Positions 1 to 6,556 of a stretch of DNA of 30,963 nucleotides are shown here, in pieces. The translations under genes were made by a program, and so were the position numbers. Source of the DNA: Negativicutes bacterium (GTDB lineage: Bacteria > Bacillota_C > Negativicutes > Sporomusales_B > JARLHX01); assembly GCA_031292015.1 (NCBI GenBank), contig JARLHY010000134.1, positions 1 through 30,963 on the forward strand, given 5' to 3'. The notes beneath the pieces were generated by a model. That model searched no databases, was not told the DNA's origin, and was given only the letters and a program-made list of their open reading frames with translations. Numbering within the stretch: position 1 is the first letter of the stretch; the number at the start of each line of letters is the position of its first letter.

Positions 1-308
1 AGCGAGCCGCCGATTACCGTAAAGTCCTGGGCAAATACATATACCAGACGGCCGTTCACTGTGCCGTAGCCGGTGACAACACCTTCGCCCGGGGCTTCTT
101 CTTTTTCCATCCCGAAGTTAGTGCAGCGGTGTTTGACGAATTGGTCCAGCTCCACAAAGGTTCCCGGATCGAGCAATTTTTCGATCCGCTCCCGCGCCGT
201 GAGTTTTCCGCTGGCGTGCTGTTTGTCGATCCGCTTGGCGCCGCCACCGAGGGTCACTTTTTCCTGCAGTTTTTTAAGTTGGTCGATTTTTTCCTGAATA
301 GTAGCCAT
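1..308 (-). CDS. Acyl-CoA carboxyltransferase subunit (methylmalonyl-CoA decarboxylase alpha / propionyl-CoA carboxylase beta type), N-terminal part
   Basis: The frame opens with ATG at 308-306 behind a GGAGGT site and runs off the left edge, giving about 102 residues. It begins [17 protein letters not shown] and continues with the family signatures [36 protein letters not shown] and [24 protein letters not shown]. These are the opening of the biotin-dependent carboxyltransferase family, which moves carboxyl groups between an acyl-CoA and carboxybiotin. In anaerobic Bacillota this subunit usually belongs to the sodium-pumping methylmalonyl-CoA decarboxylase, but the N-terminus alone does not separate that from propionyl-CoA carboxylase. 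The gene lies 186 bases downstream of a class III CoA-transferase on the same strand, which fits acyl-CoA (propionate or succinate) metabolism. The family assignment is firm; the exact substrate is inferred. Confidence 0.9.
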   Translation of the reverse strand, partial: MATIQEKIDQLKKLQEKVTLGGGAKRIDKQHASGKLTARERIEKLLDPGTFVELDQFVKHRCTNFGMEKEEAPGEGVVTGYGTVNGRLVYVFAQDFTVIGGS

Positions 309-472
309 AACACACCTCCATCTTTCGACTTGCTTGCTGTTATATGGACGGAAACCTGCTGTTAGTCTGCCTCCCCCCGCCTGCCGGCACGCAAAACTGC
401 AATAAATATCTCATCGCCTTTCGCCGGACGGCAGGCTGCCACAAGGTTTCCTTGTACCGCCAATCACTTTCA

Positions 473-503
473 TTTAAGTTACAGTACTTTTAAGTTACAG
501 TAC
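473..503. repeat. 15-base tandem duplication at the 3' end of the CoA-transferase gene
   Basis: TTTAAGTTACAGTAC occurs at 473-487 and again at 489-503, one base apart. The right copy contains the stop codon region of the CoA-transferase gene and the left copy lies just beyond the stop. It looks like a small local duplication with no effect on the protein. Confidence 0.9.
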
Positions 504-1679
504 CTTTCTGGCTTTCAGTTCCGCCACCCGGGCCGGGCTCATACCCAGCAGCTCTGCGAGGATTTCTTCAGTGTGCTGGCCCAGCAGCGGCGCCGCTTCC
601 TCCACCGCGCCCGGGGTAGCCGAGAGCTTGATCGGCAGTCCGGGCATTTTGAGCTTGCCGGCTACCGGATGCTCCACCTCGACAATCATTTCCCTGGCCA
701 CCACCTGCGGGTCTTTCAGCACCCGGTCGACGGTGTTGATCGGTCCGCAGGGGATGCCGGCCCCTTCCAGCACTTCGATCCACTCGTCCACCGTTTTGGC
801 GGGAAACACTCCGTCAAGAATTGCTTTCAGCGGCTTCTGATTTTGGGTTCTTGCGGCGTTAGTCCCGAAACGTTCGTCGGCAATCAGTTCTTCCCGGGCG
901 ATCAGCTCGCAGAACCTCGCCCACAGCCGGTCGTTGCCCACAGCGATAATGATATAGCCGTCTTTCGCCGAAAAAGCCTCGAAGGGGGTGATGGATGAAT
1001 GACGGTTGCCGATAGGTCCGGGAACGTTTCCGGTTACCAGGTATCTGGCGATGGCGTTTTCCAAGATGGCCACCTGGCAGTCCAGCATCCCCACATCGAC
1101 TTTCTGCCCGACTCCGCTGACGGTCCGGGCGTAAAGGGCGGTTAGGACGCCGATGACGGTGAACAGCCCGGCGGTGATATCGCCCACCGAAGCACCTACC
1201 CGCGTCGGTTCGCCTCCCTCGTGGCCGGTGATGCTCATGATGCCGCCCATGCCCTGGACGATGACGTCATAAGCAGCTTTTTCCATATAGGGGCCGCTGT
1301 GCCCGAAGCCGGAGCAGGCGGCGTAGATAATCTTCGGATTGATCTGGCGCAGAACCTCATACCCGAGACCGAATTTTTCCATCGTCCCCGGGCGGTAGTT
1401 TTCCAGTACGATATCCGCCTTTTTGACCATCTCTTTGAACAATTCCTGCGCTTCCGGCAGCTTCAGGTTCAGCGTCATCGATCGTTTGCCCCGGTTCAGG
1501 CTCATGAAATAAGCGCTTTCCTTGCCGACAAATGGCCCGAAGCCTCTTGAGTCATCACCTATTTCCGGAGTCTCGATCTTAACGACGTCAGCGCCGTAAT
1601 CAGCCAGCATCATCGAAGCGTAGGGGCCGGCCAATACTCTTGTAAGGTCCAGCACCAGTAACTTGCCGAACGGCTGCAT
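495..1679 (-). CDS. Class III CoA-transferase (CaiB/BaiF, formyl-CoA transferase family)
   Basis: The 394-residue protein has the usual family length. It starts at ATG 1679 with a GGGGAGG site seven bases upstream. The N-terminus GKLLVLDLTRVLAGPYASM is the CoA-binding fold of this family, and ADYGADVVKIE follows. By alignment with formyl-CoA transferase, Asp167 in VGASVGDITAG is the catalytic aspartate that forms the acyl anhydride intermediate. The C-terminal GIPCGPINTVDRVLKDPQV and PLLGQHTEEIL are also conserved. Such enzymes move CoA between carboxylic acids in the cytoplasm; substrates vary (oxalate, carnitine, succinate, mesaconate and others) and cannot be read from the sequence. Gene order with the downstream carboxyltransferase subunit suggests short-chain acyl-CoA turnover. 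The family call is secure and the substrate is unknown. Confidence 0.93.
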   Translation of the reverse strand: MQPFGKLLVLDLTRVLAGPYASMMLADYGADVVKIETPEIGDDSRGFGPFVGKESAYFMSLNRGKRSMTLNLKLPEAQELFKEMVKKADIVLENYRPGTMEKFGLGYEVLRQINPKIIYAACSGFGHSGPYMEKAAYDVIVQGMGGIMSITGHEGGEPTRVGASVGDITAGLFTVIGVLTALYARTVSGVGQKVDVGMLDCQVAILENAIARYLVTGNVPGPIGNRHSSITPFEAFSAKDGYIIIAVGNDRLWARFCELIAREELIADERFGTNAARTQNQKPLKAILDGVFPAKTVDEWIEVLEGAGIPCGPINTVDRVLKDPQVVAREMIVEVEHPVAGKLKMPGLPIKLSATPGAVEEAAPLLGQHTEEILAELLGMSPARVAELKARKVL

Positions 1680-2105
1680 ATCTTTACCTCCCCAAACTTT
1701 TCAAGTATTTCTATTAATTTCATAATAAAAGGGCGTTTTTCCTGCTAACTTGAGCGAGAATTTATACTTCCCCTTTTCCAGCAAGGGTAATTCACTTGCC
1801 TAAAAACCCGTCAGCACACGGCAGGCCGAGAAAGTAAGTACAATAATAACATGTTTAAAGGGGCCTTGTGGGATTTCACCGCTCAGGTTTCATTCCAGAG
1901 AAAAATTCCTCCAATTCATTTGTTTACTATTTTACCCTATTTTTTCCTTAAAATCCTTAATTCGGCGCAATCTTATGTAATTATTGTAAATACTTTTAAT
2001 ATTTTAATTACAATTTTAGGTGTCTAATATCCCTTTTGCTCCAGCTAAGGCCTGACTTCAGGACCGATTCCCCAATTCATTCCTAGCAGAGTCCTCAGCC
2101 GGAAG
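1680..2105. other. AT-rich intergenic stretch, no gene seen
   Basis: This 426-base region upstream of the CoA-transferase gene is strongly AT-rich in its right half. I see no convincing coding frame. It contains a weak inverted repeat, ATTGTAA at 1983-1989 and TTACAAT at 2008-2014, which could be chance in such AT-rich sequence. It presumably carries the promoter of the CoA-transferase operon, but I could not pick a credible -35/-10 pair. Confidence 0.5.
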
Positions 2106-2390
2106 TCATGCTGTTTTCCGGCGCAACTGAAAAGGACGTTTGTCGCGAAACGGCAAGAATGCTGATTTTAAGGCTGGCTTATCCGGGCTTGTGCGCCATT
2201 TCCCCTGTCGATGCCGCACGGGTTGTCCCCCCGGCATACGAAAACGTGCCTTAGAATCGTCCCTGGTATTCATCTCTTTCATCAGATGTCGATTTTGGGC
2301 CTTCAATATCGTATTTACATTAGTTATTATTAATACAATGTTGGAAATTATTACCGAAATTAACAGAAAGCCGAACGGTCGTTTCCTCAA
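2106..2390 (-). CDS. Possible small membrane-anchored protein (doubtful)
   Basis: A 94-codon open frame begins with TTG at 2390. Its N-terminus RKRPFGFLLISVIISNIVLI reads as a positively charged stretch followed by one hydrophobic helix (about residues 6-28). The remainder is basic and rich in Pro, Arg and Lys, and resembles no family I know. There is no convincing ribosome binding site, and the C-terminal half could be random frame in GC-richer DNA. The frame lies downstream, on the same strand, of the hairpin cluster at 2488-2544. It may be spurious; I list it only because the hydrophobic segment is clear. Confidence 0.2.
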   Translation of the reverse strand: MRKRPFGFLLISVIISNIVLIITNVNTILKAQNRHLMKEMNTRDDSKARFRMPGGQPVRHRQGKWRTSPDKPALKSAFLPFRDKRPFQLRRKTA

Positions 2391-2487
2391 TTTCGGTCAC
2401 TAAAATTGGGTTGCAACCAGCCCTGGCTCATCGCATTTTCTTATTATCGAAAATCTTATTTCGAATTAACCAGGCCTTATAAAGCTT

Positions 2488-2544
2488 GGGATGCAGCCCG
2501 TAAGCCGGCTGCACTGAGCTCCCTCGGCTAGTCCCCCAGACTAG
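2488..2544. other. Cluster of adjacent hairpins, possible structured RNA or leader
   Basis: Read on the plus strand, GGGA-TGCAGCC (2488-2498) pairs with GGCTGCA (2507-2513) and then, past a six-base bulge, with TCCC (2520-2523). Immediately after, CTAGTC (2528-2533) pairs with GACTAG (2539-2544) around a CCCCA loop. On the minus strand this lies between the terminator of the Tyr/Pro-rich gene and the doubtful frame at 2106-2390. It matches no riboswitch consensus I know. Pairing is seen directly; any function is a guess. Confidence 0.35.
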
Positions 2545-2579
2545 TTATAACGTTGGTTTTCCGCTCTGCTTCGATACAA

Positions 2580-2611
2580 CAAAACGCTTCGCGTTGCCGC
2601 GAAGCGTTTTG
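2580..2611. terminator. Rho-independent terminator of the Tyr/Pro-rich gene
   Basis: A perfect 14-bp stem (2580-2593 with 2598-2611) encloses a four-base loop. The arms begin CAAAACGC and end GCGTTTTG, so the T-tract is part of the stem and the element can work in both directions. It sits 20 bases beyond the stop codon of the 94-residue protein on the minus strand. Confidence 0.8.
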
Positions 2612-2630
2612 TTCATTCACCCGTAAGGTC

Positions 2631-2915
2631 CTACCACCACCAGTGGTGATGGCAATGATGATGCGGATAATAGGGGAACGGATACGGATAAGGGAATGGA
2701 TATGGAAATGGGGTTGCAACCGGAAATGGCATCGGATAAGAAAAAGGCGCAGTTGCCACCGGAACAAAAGCCGCCGGGCTGACAGCATTGGGTCCGAAAC
2801 CGGCCGGACCGGCGGCCCCCGGTCCGGTAGAGGCTCCCAGTGTTGCCGTGTTGGGTCCCATCGCGTGGCATGAATTCAGCGGTTGCTGTGGTTGCCGCCA
2901 GTTATCGTAATACAT
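2631..2915 (-). CDS. Small Pro/Tyr/Phe-rich protein with a His-Cys-Trp tail, candidate spore-coat or surface protein
   Basis: The start is ATG at 2915, six bases behind an excellent AAGGAGGT; an open frame extends further upstream but lacks such a site. The 94-residue product begins MYYDNWRQPQQPLNSCH, continues with a Gly/Ala/Pro segment (about 20-55), and ends in alternating aromatic/proline residues (about 58-84, PFPYPFPYPYPFPYYP) and the striking tail HHHCHHHWWW. There is no signal peptide or membrane helix. I do not recognise a family. Low-complexity Tyr/Pro/His proteins of this size are typical of spore-coat components, and a CATAAGATA box resembling the sigma-K -10 consensus lies 29 bases upstream of the start. 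The His6-Cys tail could bind metal. The gene is monocistronic with its own terminator. The role is inference. Confidence 0.75.
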   Translation of the reverse strand: MYYDNWRQPQQPLNSCHAMGPNTATLGASTGPGAAGPAGFGPNAVSPAAFVPVATAPFSYPMPFPVATPFPYPFPYPYPFPYYPHHHCHHHWWW

Positions 2916-2943
2916 AAAGCTACCTCCTTCATAGGTATTTGTA

Positions 2944-2952
2944 TATCTTATG
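2944..2952 (-). promoter_or_regulatory. Possible sporulation (sigma-K-like) -10 element
   Basis: CATAAGATA on the minus strand fits the sigma-K -10 consensus CATANNNTA and stands 29 bases upstream of the ATG of the 94-residue protein, a sensible leader length. The -35 dinucleotide AC is not at the ideal spacing, so this is suggestive only. Confidence 0.35.
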
Positions 2953-2974
2953 TGAAGAGCCCCGATTATGCGCA

Positions 2975-3023
2975 CCTGATAAGCCAAAGACCGGGGAAAA
3001 TACCCGGTCTTTGGCTTATCAGG
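2975..3023. terminator. Perfect 21-bp hairpin, probable terminator or insulator
   Basis: 2975-2995 pairs without mismatch with 3003-3023 around a seven-base loop (GAAAATA). On the plus strand it is followed by AATTTTGTTTT, so it could terminate rightward transcription. On the minus strand it lies just upstream of the candidate promoter of the 94-residue protein and could insulate that gene from readthrough of the 54-residue gene. No T-tract follows on the minus strand. Confidence 0.6.
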
Positions 3024-3152
3024 AATTTTGTTTTAGCTGTTTAATAAGGGCTAGATGTACGTTCTGACTACACGAGTCTTGTCACCGTTATGTCATCCCG
3101 CGATAGTCTTACGCCATGTGCCCTTTCCCTTAATCGTGTCCGGCCTTACCCA

Positions 3153-3317
3153 TCAACTTTCCATCCTCTGAATAATCTCCGCTATACGTCTTGTCTGTCG
3201 TCTTAGTCTGGATTCGTCTCCTTCACCTAACCATATTTGAGCGCATAGGTCATCAAATAAATTAGTTATTGAGTGGATATTTAGGCATACTTCCGGTTTG
3301 ACTGAAATATAGTTCAT
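3153..3317 (-). CDS. Small hypothetical protein, 54 residues
   Basis: This short gene starts at ATG 3317 with GGAGG seven bases upstream and ends at TGA 3155-3153. The product begins MNYISVKPEVCLNIHSITNL, has a middle part FDDLCAQIWLGEGDESRLRR and ends QTRRIAEIIQRMES. The second half is highly charged and reads as an amphipathic helix; there is no membrane segment. I do not recognise a family. The good ribosome site, natural amino-acid composition and clean stop support a real gene. It lies between a broken AbrB-family gene upstream and the 21-bp hairpin downstream, all on the minus strand. Function unknown. Confidence 0.55.
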   Translation of the reverse strand: MNYISVKPEVCLNIHSITNLFDDLCAQIWLGEGDESRLRRQTRRIAEIIQRMES

Positions 3318-3330
3318 TCTTCGCTCCTCC

Positions 3331-3371
3331 ATCGATGCAGGATTTCCTTCCTGCGTCGATCGGGTTTTTTT
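3331..3371 (+). terminator. Rho-independent terminator (rightward)
   Basis: ATCGATGCAGGA (3331-3342) pairs with TCCTGCGTCGAT (3349-3360) with one G-U pair, then CGGG and a run of seven T. The T-run is on the plus strand although both neighbouring genes are on the minus strand, so it either ends an unseen rightward transcript or blocks antisense transcription. The hairpin also lies directly ahead of the ribosome site of the 54-residue gene. Confidence 0.6.
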
Positions 3372-3627
3372 ACAGTCGGATTAAACTGCTTACTGGCACA
3401 TACCCCGCCAAGCACTGCATCCTGCACACAATCTTGCCTTTGAATTTAACGACAGCACTGGCGCTGCCGCACAATACGCAGGCAGGTTCATACTTACTCA
3501 GGGCAATCCTGTCCTGAGCGGCGAAAATCTTTGGACCATCTTTGTATCCGTCCCAAACACGGTCATCTCGATCGAAATACTATTCTGCCAGTCCGTCCGT
3601 TTTTCTTACAATGCCTGTTTCTTTCAT
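3370..3627 (-). pseudogene. Broken AbrB/SpoVT-family transcription regulator
   Basis: From ATG 3627 the frame reads MKETGIVRKTDGLAE and then hits TAG at 3582-3580. The same frame resumes and, after a degenerate middle, reads IALSKYEPACVLCG, then VVKFKGKIVCRMQCLAGYV, ending at TAA 3372-3370. Intact clostridial AbrB proteins begin MK(E/S)TGIVRKVDELGR and end with a KYEPAC-x2-CG plus C-x2-C module, so both ends of the family are recognisable. Here the central part of the swapped-hairpin DNA-binding domain (VVLPIELRR and following) is missing or unreadable and about 6-9 codons are lost. The usual C-x2-C near the end is altered to CRMQC. No good ribosome site precedes the ATG. I conclude it is a decayed gene, although the C-terminal part could still be read if a downstream start were used. 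Confidence 0.75.
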
Positions 3628-3905
3628 GCCAGTACTGCTATTAATTACCTGCATTTATTTTTCGCCCCCTGCTCCCAATCAAGCTGAACAAGCTATTGCA
3701 ATTTGCCTTACCCTCCCTTTACCTCAATGTTTCCCGAAAACAACTAACCTTGCTTAATTTCTACCAACGATACTGTGTAAATGTGACAGAATTATGACAA
3801 CATTGCCTGCGAGCTGCAGTTTTCCCTTAGAATTCTAAGTTTTCTGCCTACTCAAGACATATCCGCTGACCCTGCGGACAGCACCTTTGAAACAACGTAA
3901 ATCGT
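3628..3905. other. Intergenic stretch, nothing identified
   Basis: No frame with a plausible start and ribosome site is visible on either strand. A short hairpin, TCCGC/GCGGA, lies near 3868-3884, downstream of the GT-C gene, but has no T-tract. Confidence 0.4.
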
Positions 3906-5423
3906 TTACTCTTTCTCAAGAAGAAAAGCCAGGGGCTCCCCAGCTGTTACCACAAACCGTTTGTCGAACCGCTCCTGGTATCTTTTTACGCCGGCCTCGT
4001 CCACCAGGGCCAGTACCGCCATGTCGATCTTGTCACTGCTGATGGTGCTGCGGGAAAAATAGTCAACCCGGTTTTCGAACAGGAAGTTCTGCGGGTAAAT
4101 GTCCCCCCGCTGCCGCAAAGGGCCGTACTCGAACAGGTACCGGACAGTGGGACTGCTGTAGTACCCCACATAGAACCTTGTGGAATTCAGCCTGTCGCCA
4201 AGGGCGCTCAGGTGACGGTAGGTGTAGTCGTAAGAAGTATGGACCGGCCTGTTCAGTCCGGTCATCGCCGCCACCACCAGACAGGCAACAGCCAGCGCTT
4301 TTATCCGGCGGTAATCCCCCCAGGTTGCGGCCCGTGGGTGGAAGTATCCTGTCAGAAGTATCATCAGGCAGCAGGATGACAGAATCACCACAGCCTGCAG
4401 ATTAAGACTCCAGCGGGTGTTGATAGCCCAGGGGTTTTTTCCCAAAACCGACAGCAGTACAGAGAAAAGCTGAAAGGAAAGGGCCCAGAGCCATAAGCCC
4501 CGGAAGCAGCTCTGATGCCTTCCTCCGGGCAGTAATATCCCGGCTGCTCCGAGGATTGGTATGACAGCAGCAAACAACAAAAACGGCAGATATTTCAGGG
4601 TGAAAAGATTGGTCTGAATCAGCGCCGCGACCTCCGGCCAACTTTTGCCTTTCAGGAGAAAGCCGGAAAGATAGGTCAGCCCCGGTCCGCTACTCTGATG
4701 CTGCAGCATGCCGAACCAGATAACAACCAGCGCCAGTGCCACCGGCAAATAAAATCCGTAGCCCCGGGTAACAAACCGCCTGATCGACCCGCGGAAAACC
4801 GTGAAAAACAGGCCCACAGCCGTGGCGGCTATGGCGATGATAAAACTGTAACGGCTTGTCATGAACAGGCCGGCCGTCAGGCCCAGCAGCAGCAGATTTT
4901 TCCCTGTCGGCGCCTCAATGGCCCGGATAAAAAAATAAAGACAGGCCATGATTCCGGCAATCTCCATGCCATAGGCCCGCAGCTCGAATCCGTAGCTGAA
5001 AATCATGTCAAAAGGCCAAAGAGCAAACACCGCGACCGTCACCGCCGTGAGGGCCGATCCGGACAGAGCCAGGCAGATCAGCAGCAAAAAAAAGAAGGTC
5101 AGCACCAGAAAGACGAGCGGCAACACCCTCAGCCACGCCGGGTCCGAGCCGGCTTTAACCCAGTAGTGCAGCAGCACGGTGAATCCGCCTGGATCGAGAT
5201 TGTACTGCCGGTTGCTCGCCAAAGCGTCGCCCAGCGACCCTTCCGGGCTAAACGGCGGTGAAAAGTGGTTCAATCCTTTGGCCATCCAGAATTGGCCGCT
5301 TTCATCGAACCAGAAGTTCGGGTCGGACAGGTTGTGGCAGGCCAGCGGAGCGGCCAGCAGCAAGGCCACCAGCAAAAACAGCAGGCCGGTCTTAAAGGAC
5401 AGCTTATTGTTTGATATCGGCAT
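3906..5423 (-). CDS. GT-C family membrane glycosyltransferase (polyprenyl-phosphate-sugar dependent)
   Basis: The 505-residue protein has many membrane helices, the first at about residues 12-28 and most of the rest between about 100 and 385, with a soluble C-terminal domain. After the first helix comes DPNFWFDESGQFW (about 34-46), an acidic DE motif in the first outer loop that is characteristic of GT-C enzymes such as ArnT and protein mannosyltransferases. These enzymes take a sugar from an undecaprenyl-phosphate carrier on the outer face of the membrane and attach it to a surface acceptor. The gene overlaps the upstream glycosyltransferase by 20 bases and is the last of a four-gene operon that supplies exactly such a donor. 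Acceptor and linkage are unknown. The fold is well supported; the specificity comes from context. Confidence 0.85.
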   Translation of the reverse strand: MPISNNKLSFKTGLLFLLVALLLAAPLACHNLSDPNFWFDESGQFWMAKGLNHFSPPFSPEGSLGDALASNRQYNLDPGGFTVLLHYWVKAGSDPAWLRVLPLVFLVLTFFFLLLICLALSGSALTAVTVAVFALWPFDMIFSYGFELRAYGMEIAGIMACLYFFIRAIEAPTGKNLLLLGLTAGLFMTSRYSFIIAIAATAVGLFFTVFRGSIRRFVTRGYGFYLPVALALVVIWFGMLQHQSSGPGLTYLSGFLLKGKSWPEVAALIQTNLFTLKYLPFLLFAAVIPILGAAGILLPGGRHQSCFRGLWLWALSFQLFSVLLSVLGKNPWAINTRWSLNLQAVVILSSCCLMILLTGYFHPRAATWGDYRRIKALAVACLVVAAMTGLNRPVHTSYDYTYRHLSALGDRLNSTRFYVGYYSSPTVRYLFEYGPLRQRGDIYPQNFLFENRVDYFSRSTISSDKIDMAVLALVDEAGVKRYQERFDKRFVVTAGEPLAFLLEKE

Positions 5424-6153
5424 TCCTATCGGTTCCTATCAGGAAATTGCGTTTTGTCTGGATGAAGTGTTTGAATTCCACCAAGGATTTGATCCCGATC
5501 CGGAATATTCTCGGCAGATTGATCGAGTTTTCCCCGCCCTGCCTTGGCCTGAAAGTCACCGGGATCCACTTGACGGTGTCCTTCCTTTTAACGATCGCCG
5601 CGCTGAGCAGCGCGTTGCCCAAAAAGAAATCCTCCGGAATCTGCTCCAGATAAACCGCCAGCGTTTTGGCGTTCATCAGCCGGAAGGGAGTGTTGGCATC
5701 CCTCACATAGGCGCCGAAAGTGACAAACAGCACCGCCTTTAGCACTGTTGTGACCACCTTCCGCGACAGCCCGTCCTGTCTGTTCTCCCTGACGCCGATG
5801 ACAAAGTTGAAATCCCGCCGGCAGCGCCAGAAGGCTTCGAACTCACCCGGAACGGTCTGCCCGTCCGAATCGGTCTGAAAGACGTAGTCGGCCCCGGCTG
5901 CTATCGCGTACTTGTAGCCATAAAGGCAGGTCGGTCCGTGCCCGGAATTCGGCTTGTCGACGACTTCCAGCTGGGGAAACCTGCCGCGCAATGCGGTTGC
6001 CACCTGGCTGGTATTATCCCTGCTGCCGTCATTGAGCACCACGAGCCTGCTGTCCGGGCCCAGCCCGGCCACAATCGGGTGCCAGTCTTCAATCACCTTT
6101 GCAATGTTTGCTTCTTCGTTGTAGGCCGGTATTACGATCGTTAGTTTATCCAT
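5404..6153 (-). CDS. Family 2 glycosyltransferase (polyprenyl-phosphate sugar synthase type)
   Basis: The 249-residue protein is a compact GT-A enzyme without the C-terminal membrane helices found in larger homologues. It begins MDKLTIVIPAYNEEANIAKVI, has LNDGSRDNTSQVA and the metal-binding DxD motif in QTDSDGQTVPGEFEAFWR (about residues 93-110), and resembles dolichyl- or undecaprenyl-phosphate sugar synthases. It would transfer a nucleotide-activated sugar to undecaprenyl phosphate on the inner face of the membrane. The start ATG overlaps the last codons of the GtrA gene by eight bases and its end overlaps the GT-C gene by 20, so translation is likely coupled. In this operon the donor is plausibly UDP-galactofuranose. 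Confidence 0.88.
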   Translation of the reverse strand: MDKLTIVIPAYNEEANIAKVIEDWHPIVAGLGPDSRLVVLNDGSRDNTSQVATALRGRFPQLEVVDKPNSGHGPTCLYGYKYAIAAGADYVFQTDSDGQTVPGEFEAFWRCRRDFNFVIGVRENRQDGLSRKVVTTVLKAVLFVTFGAYVRDANTPFRLMNAKTLAVYLEQIPEDFFLGNALLSAAIVKRKDTVKWIPVTFRPRQGGENSINLPRIFRIGIKSLVEFKHFIQTKRNFLIGTDRNADIKQ

Positions 6154-6556
6154 TTACTTTCCTTCTAAAAGTGATATTTTTGTTGAGCGCATACTGGGCT
6201 ATCGCCACCAGGCCGATAGTAAGGGCCTTGGCGGTGATTTGGCTCAGCGAGGCGATGTTGATCAATACGAACAACAGACAGGAACTGAGCAGCAGGCCGA
6301 ACAGACCGACACTGAAGAAACTGGCGTACCGCTGCCACAATTTGTCGGTGGTCCTGAAATTGAAATATGCGTTGAAGAAGAAATTGTTGGTAATCCCCAC
6401 GCTGACACTCACGGTGTTGGCGATCAGGTAAGGCCAGAGCAGCCAGCGGGTCAGCGCAACGAACAAAACCATATCCAGGCTGACGCCGATGCCGCCGATC
6501 AGCGAATACTTGATAAAATGGGCATTATCCCTGATGAGTTCCCGTACATATTCCAT
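6146..6556 (-). CDS. GtrA family membrane protein (lipid-linked sugar flippase)
   Basis: The 136-residue protein has four predicted membrane helices, the standard GtrA architecture. It starts MEYVRELIRDNAHFIKYSLI, and FIKYSLIGGIGVSLDMVLF is the conserved first helix. NTVSVSVGITNNFFFNAYFNF in the middle and the C-terminal YALNKNITFRR, with its conserved NKxxTF motif, complete the family pattern. GtrA-type proteins are believed to flip undecaprenyl-phosphate-linked sugars across the membrane. The gene overlaps glf upstream by 32 bases and the glycosyltransferase downstream by eight, which places it between donor synthesis and the outer-face transferase. The classification is secure; flippase activity is accepted for the family rather than shown here. 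Confidence 0.9.
   Translation of the reverse strand: MEYVRELIRDNAHFIKYSLIGGIGVSLDMVLFVALTRWLLWPYLIANTVSVSVGITNNFFFNAYFNFRTTDKLWQRYASFFSVGLFGLLLSSCLLFVLINIASLSQITAKALTIGLVAIAQYALNKNITFRRKVNG

Noticed and set aside
2528..2873. Several 80-100 codon frames on both strands around the Tyr/Pro-rich gene
   Set aside because: Low-complexity sequence keeps other frames open; only the frame from 2915 has an ideal ribosome site and a terminator after its stop.
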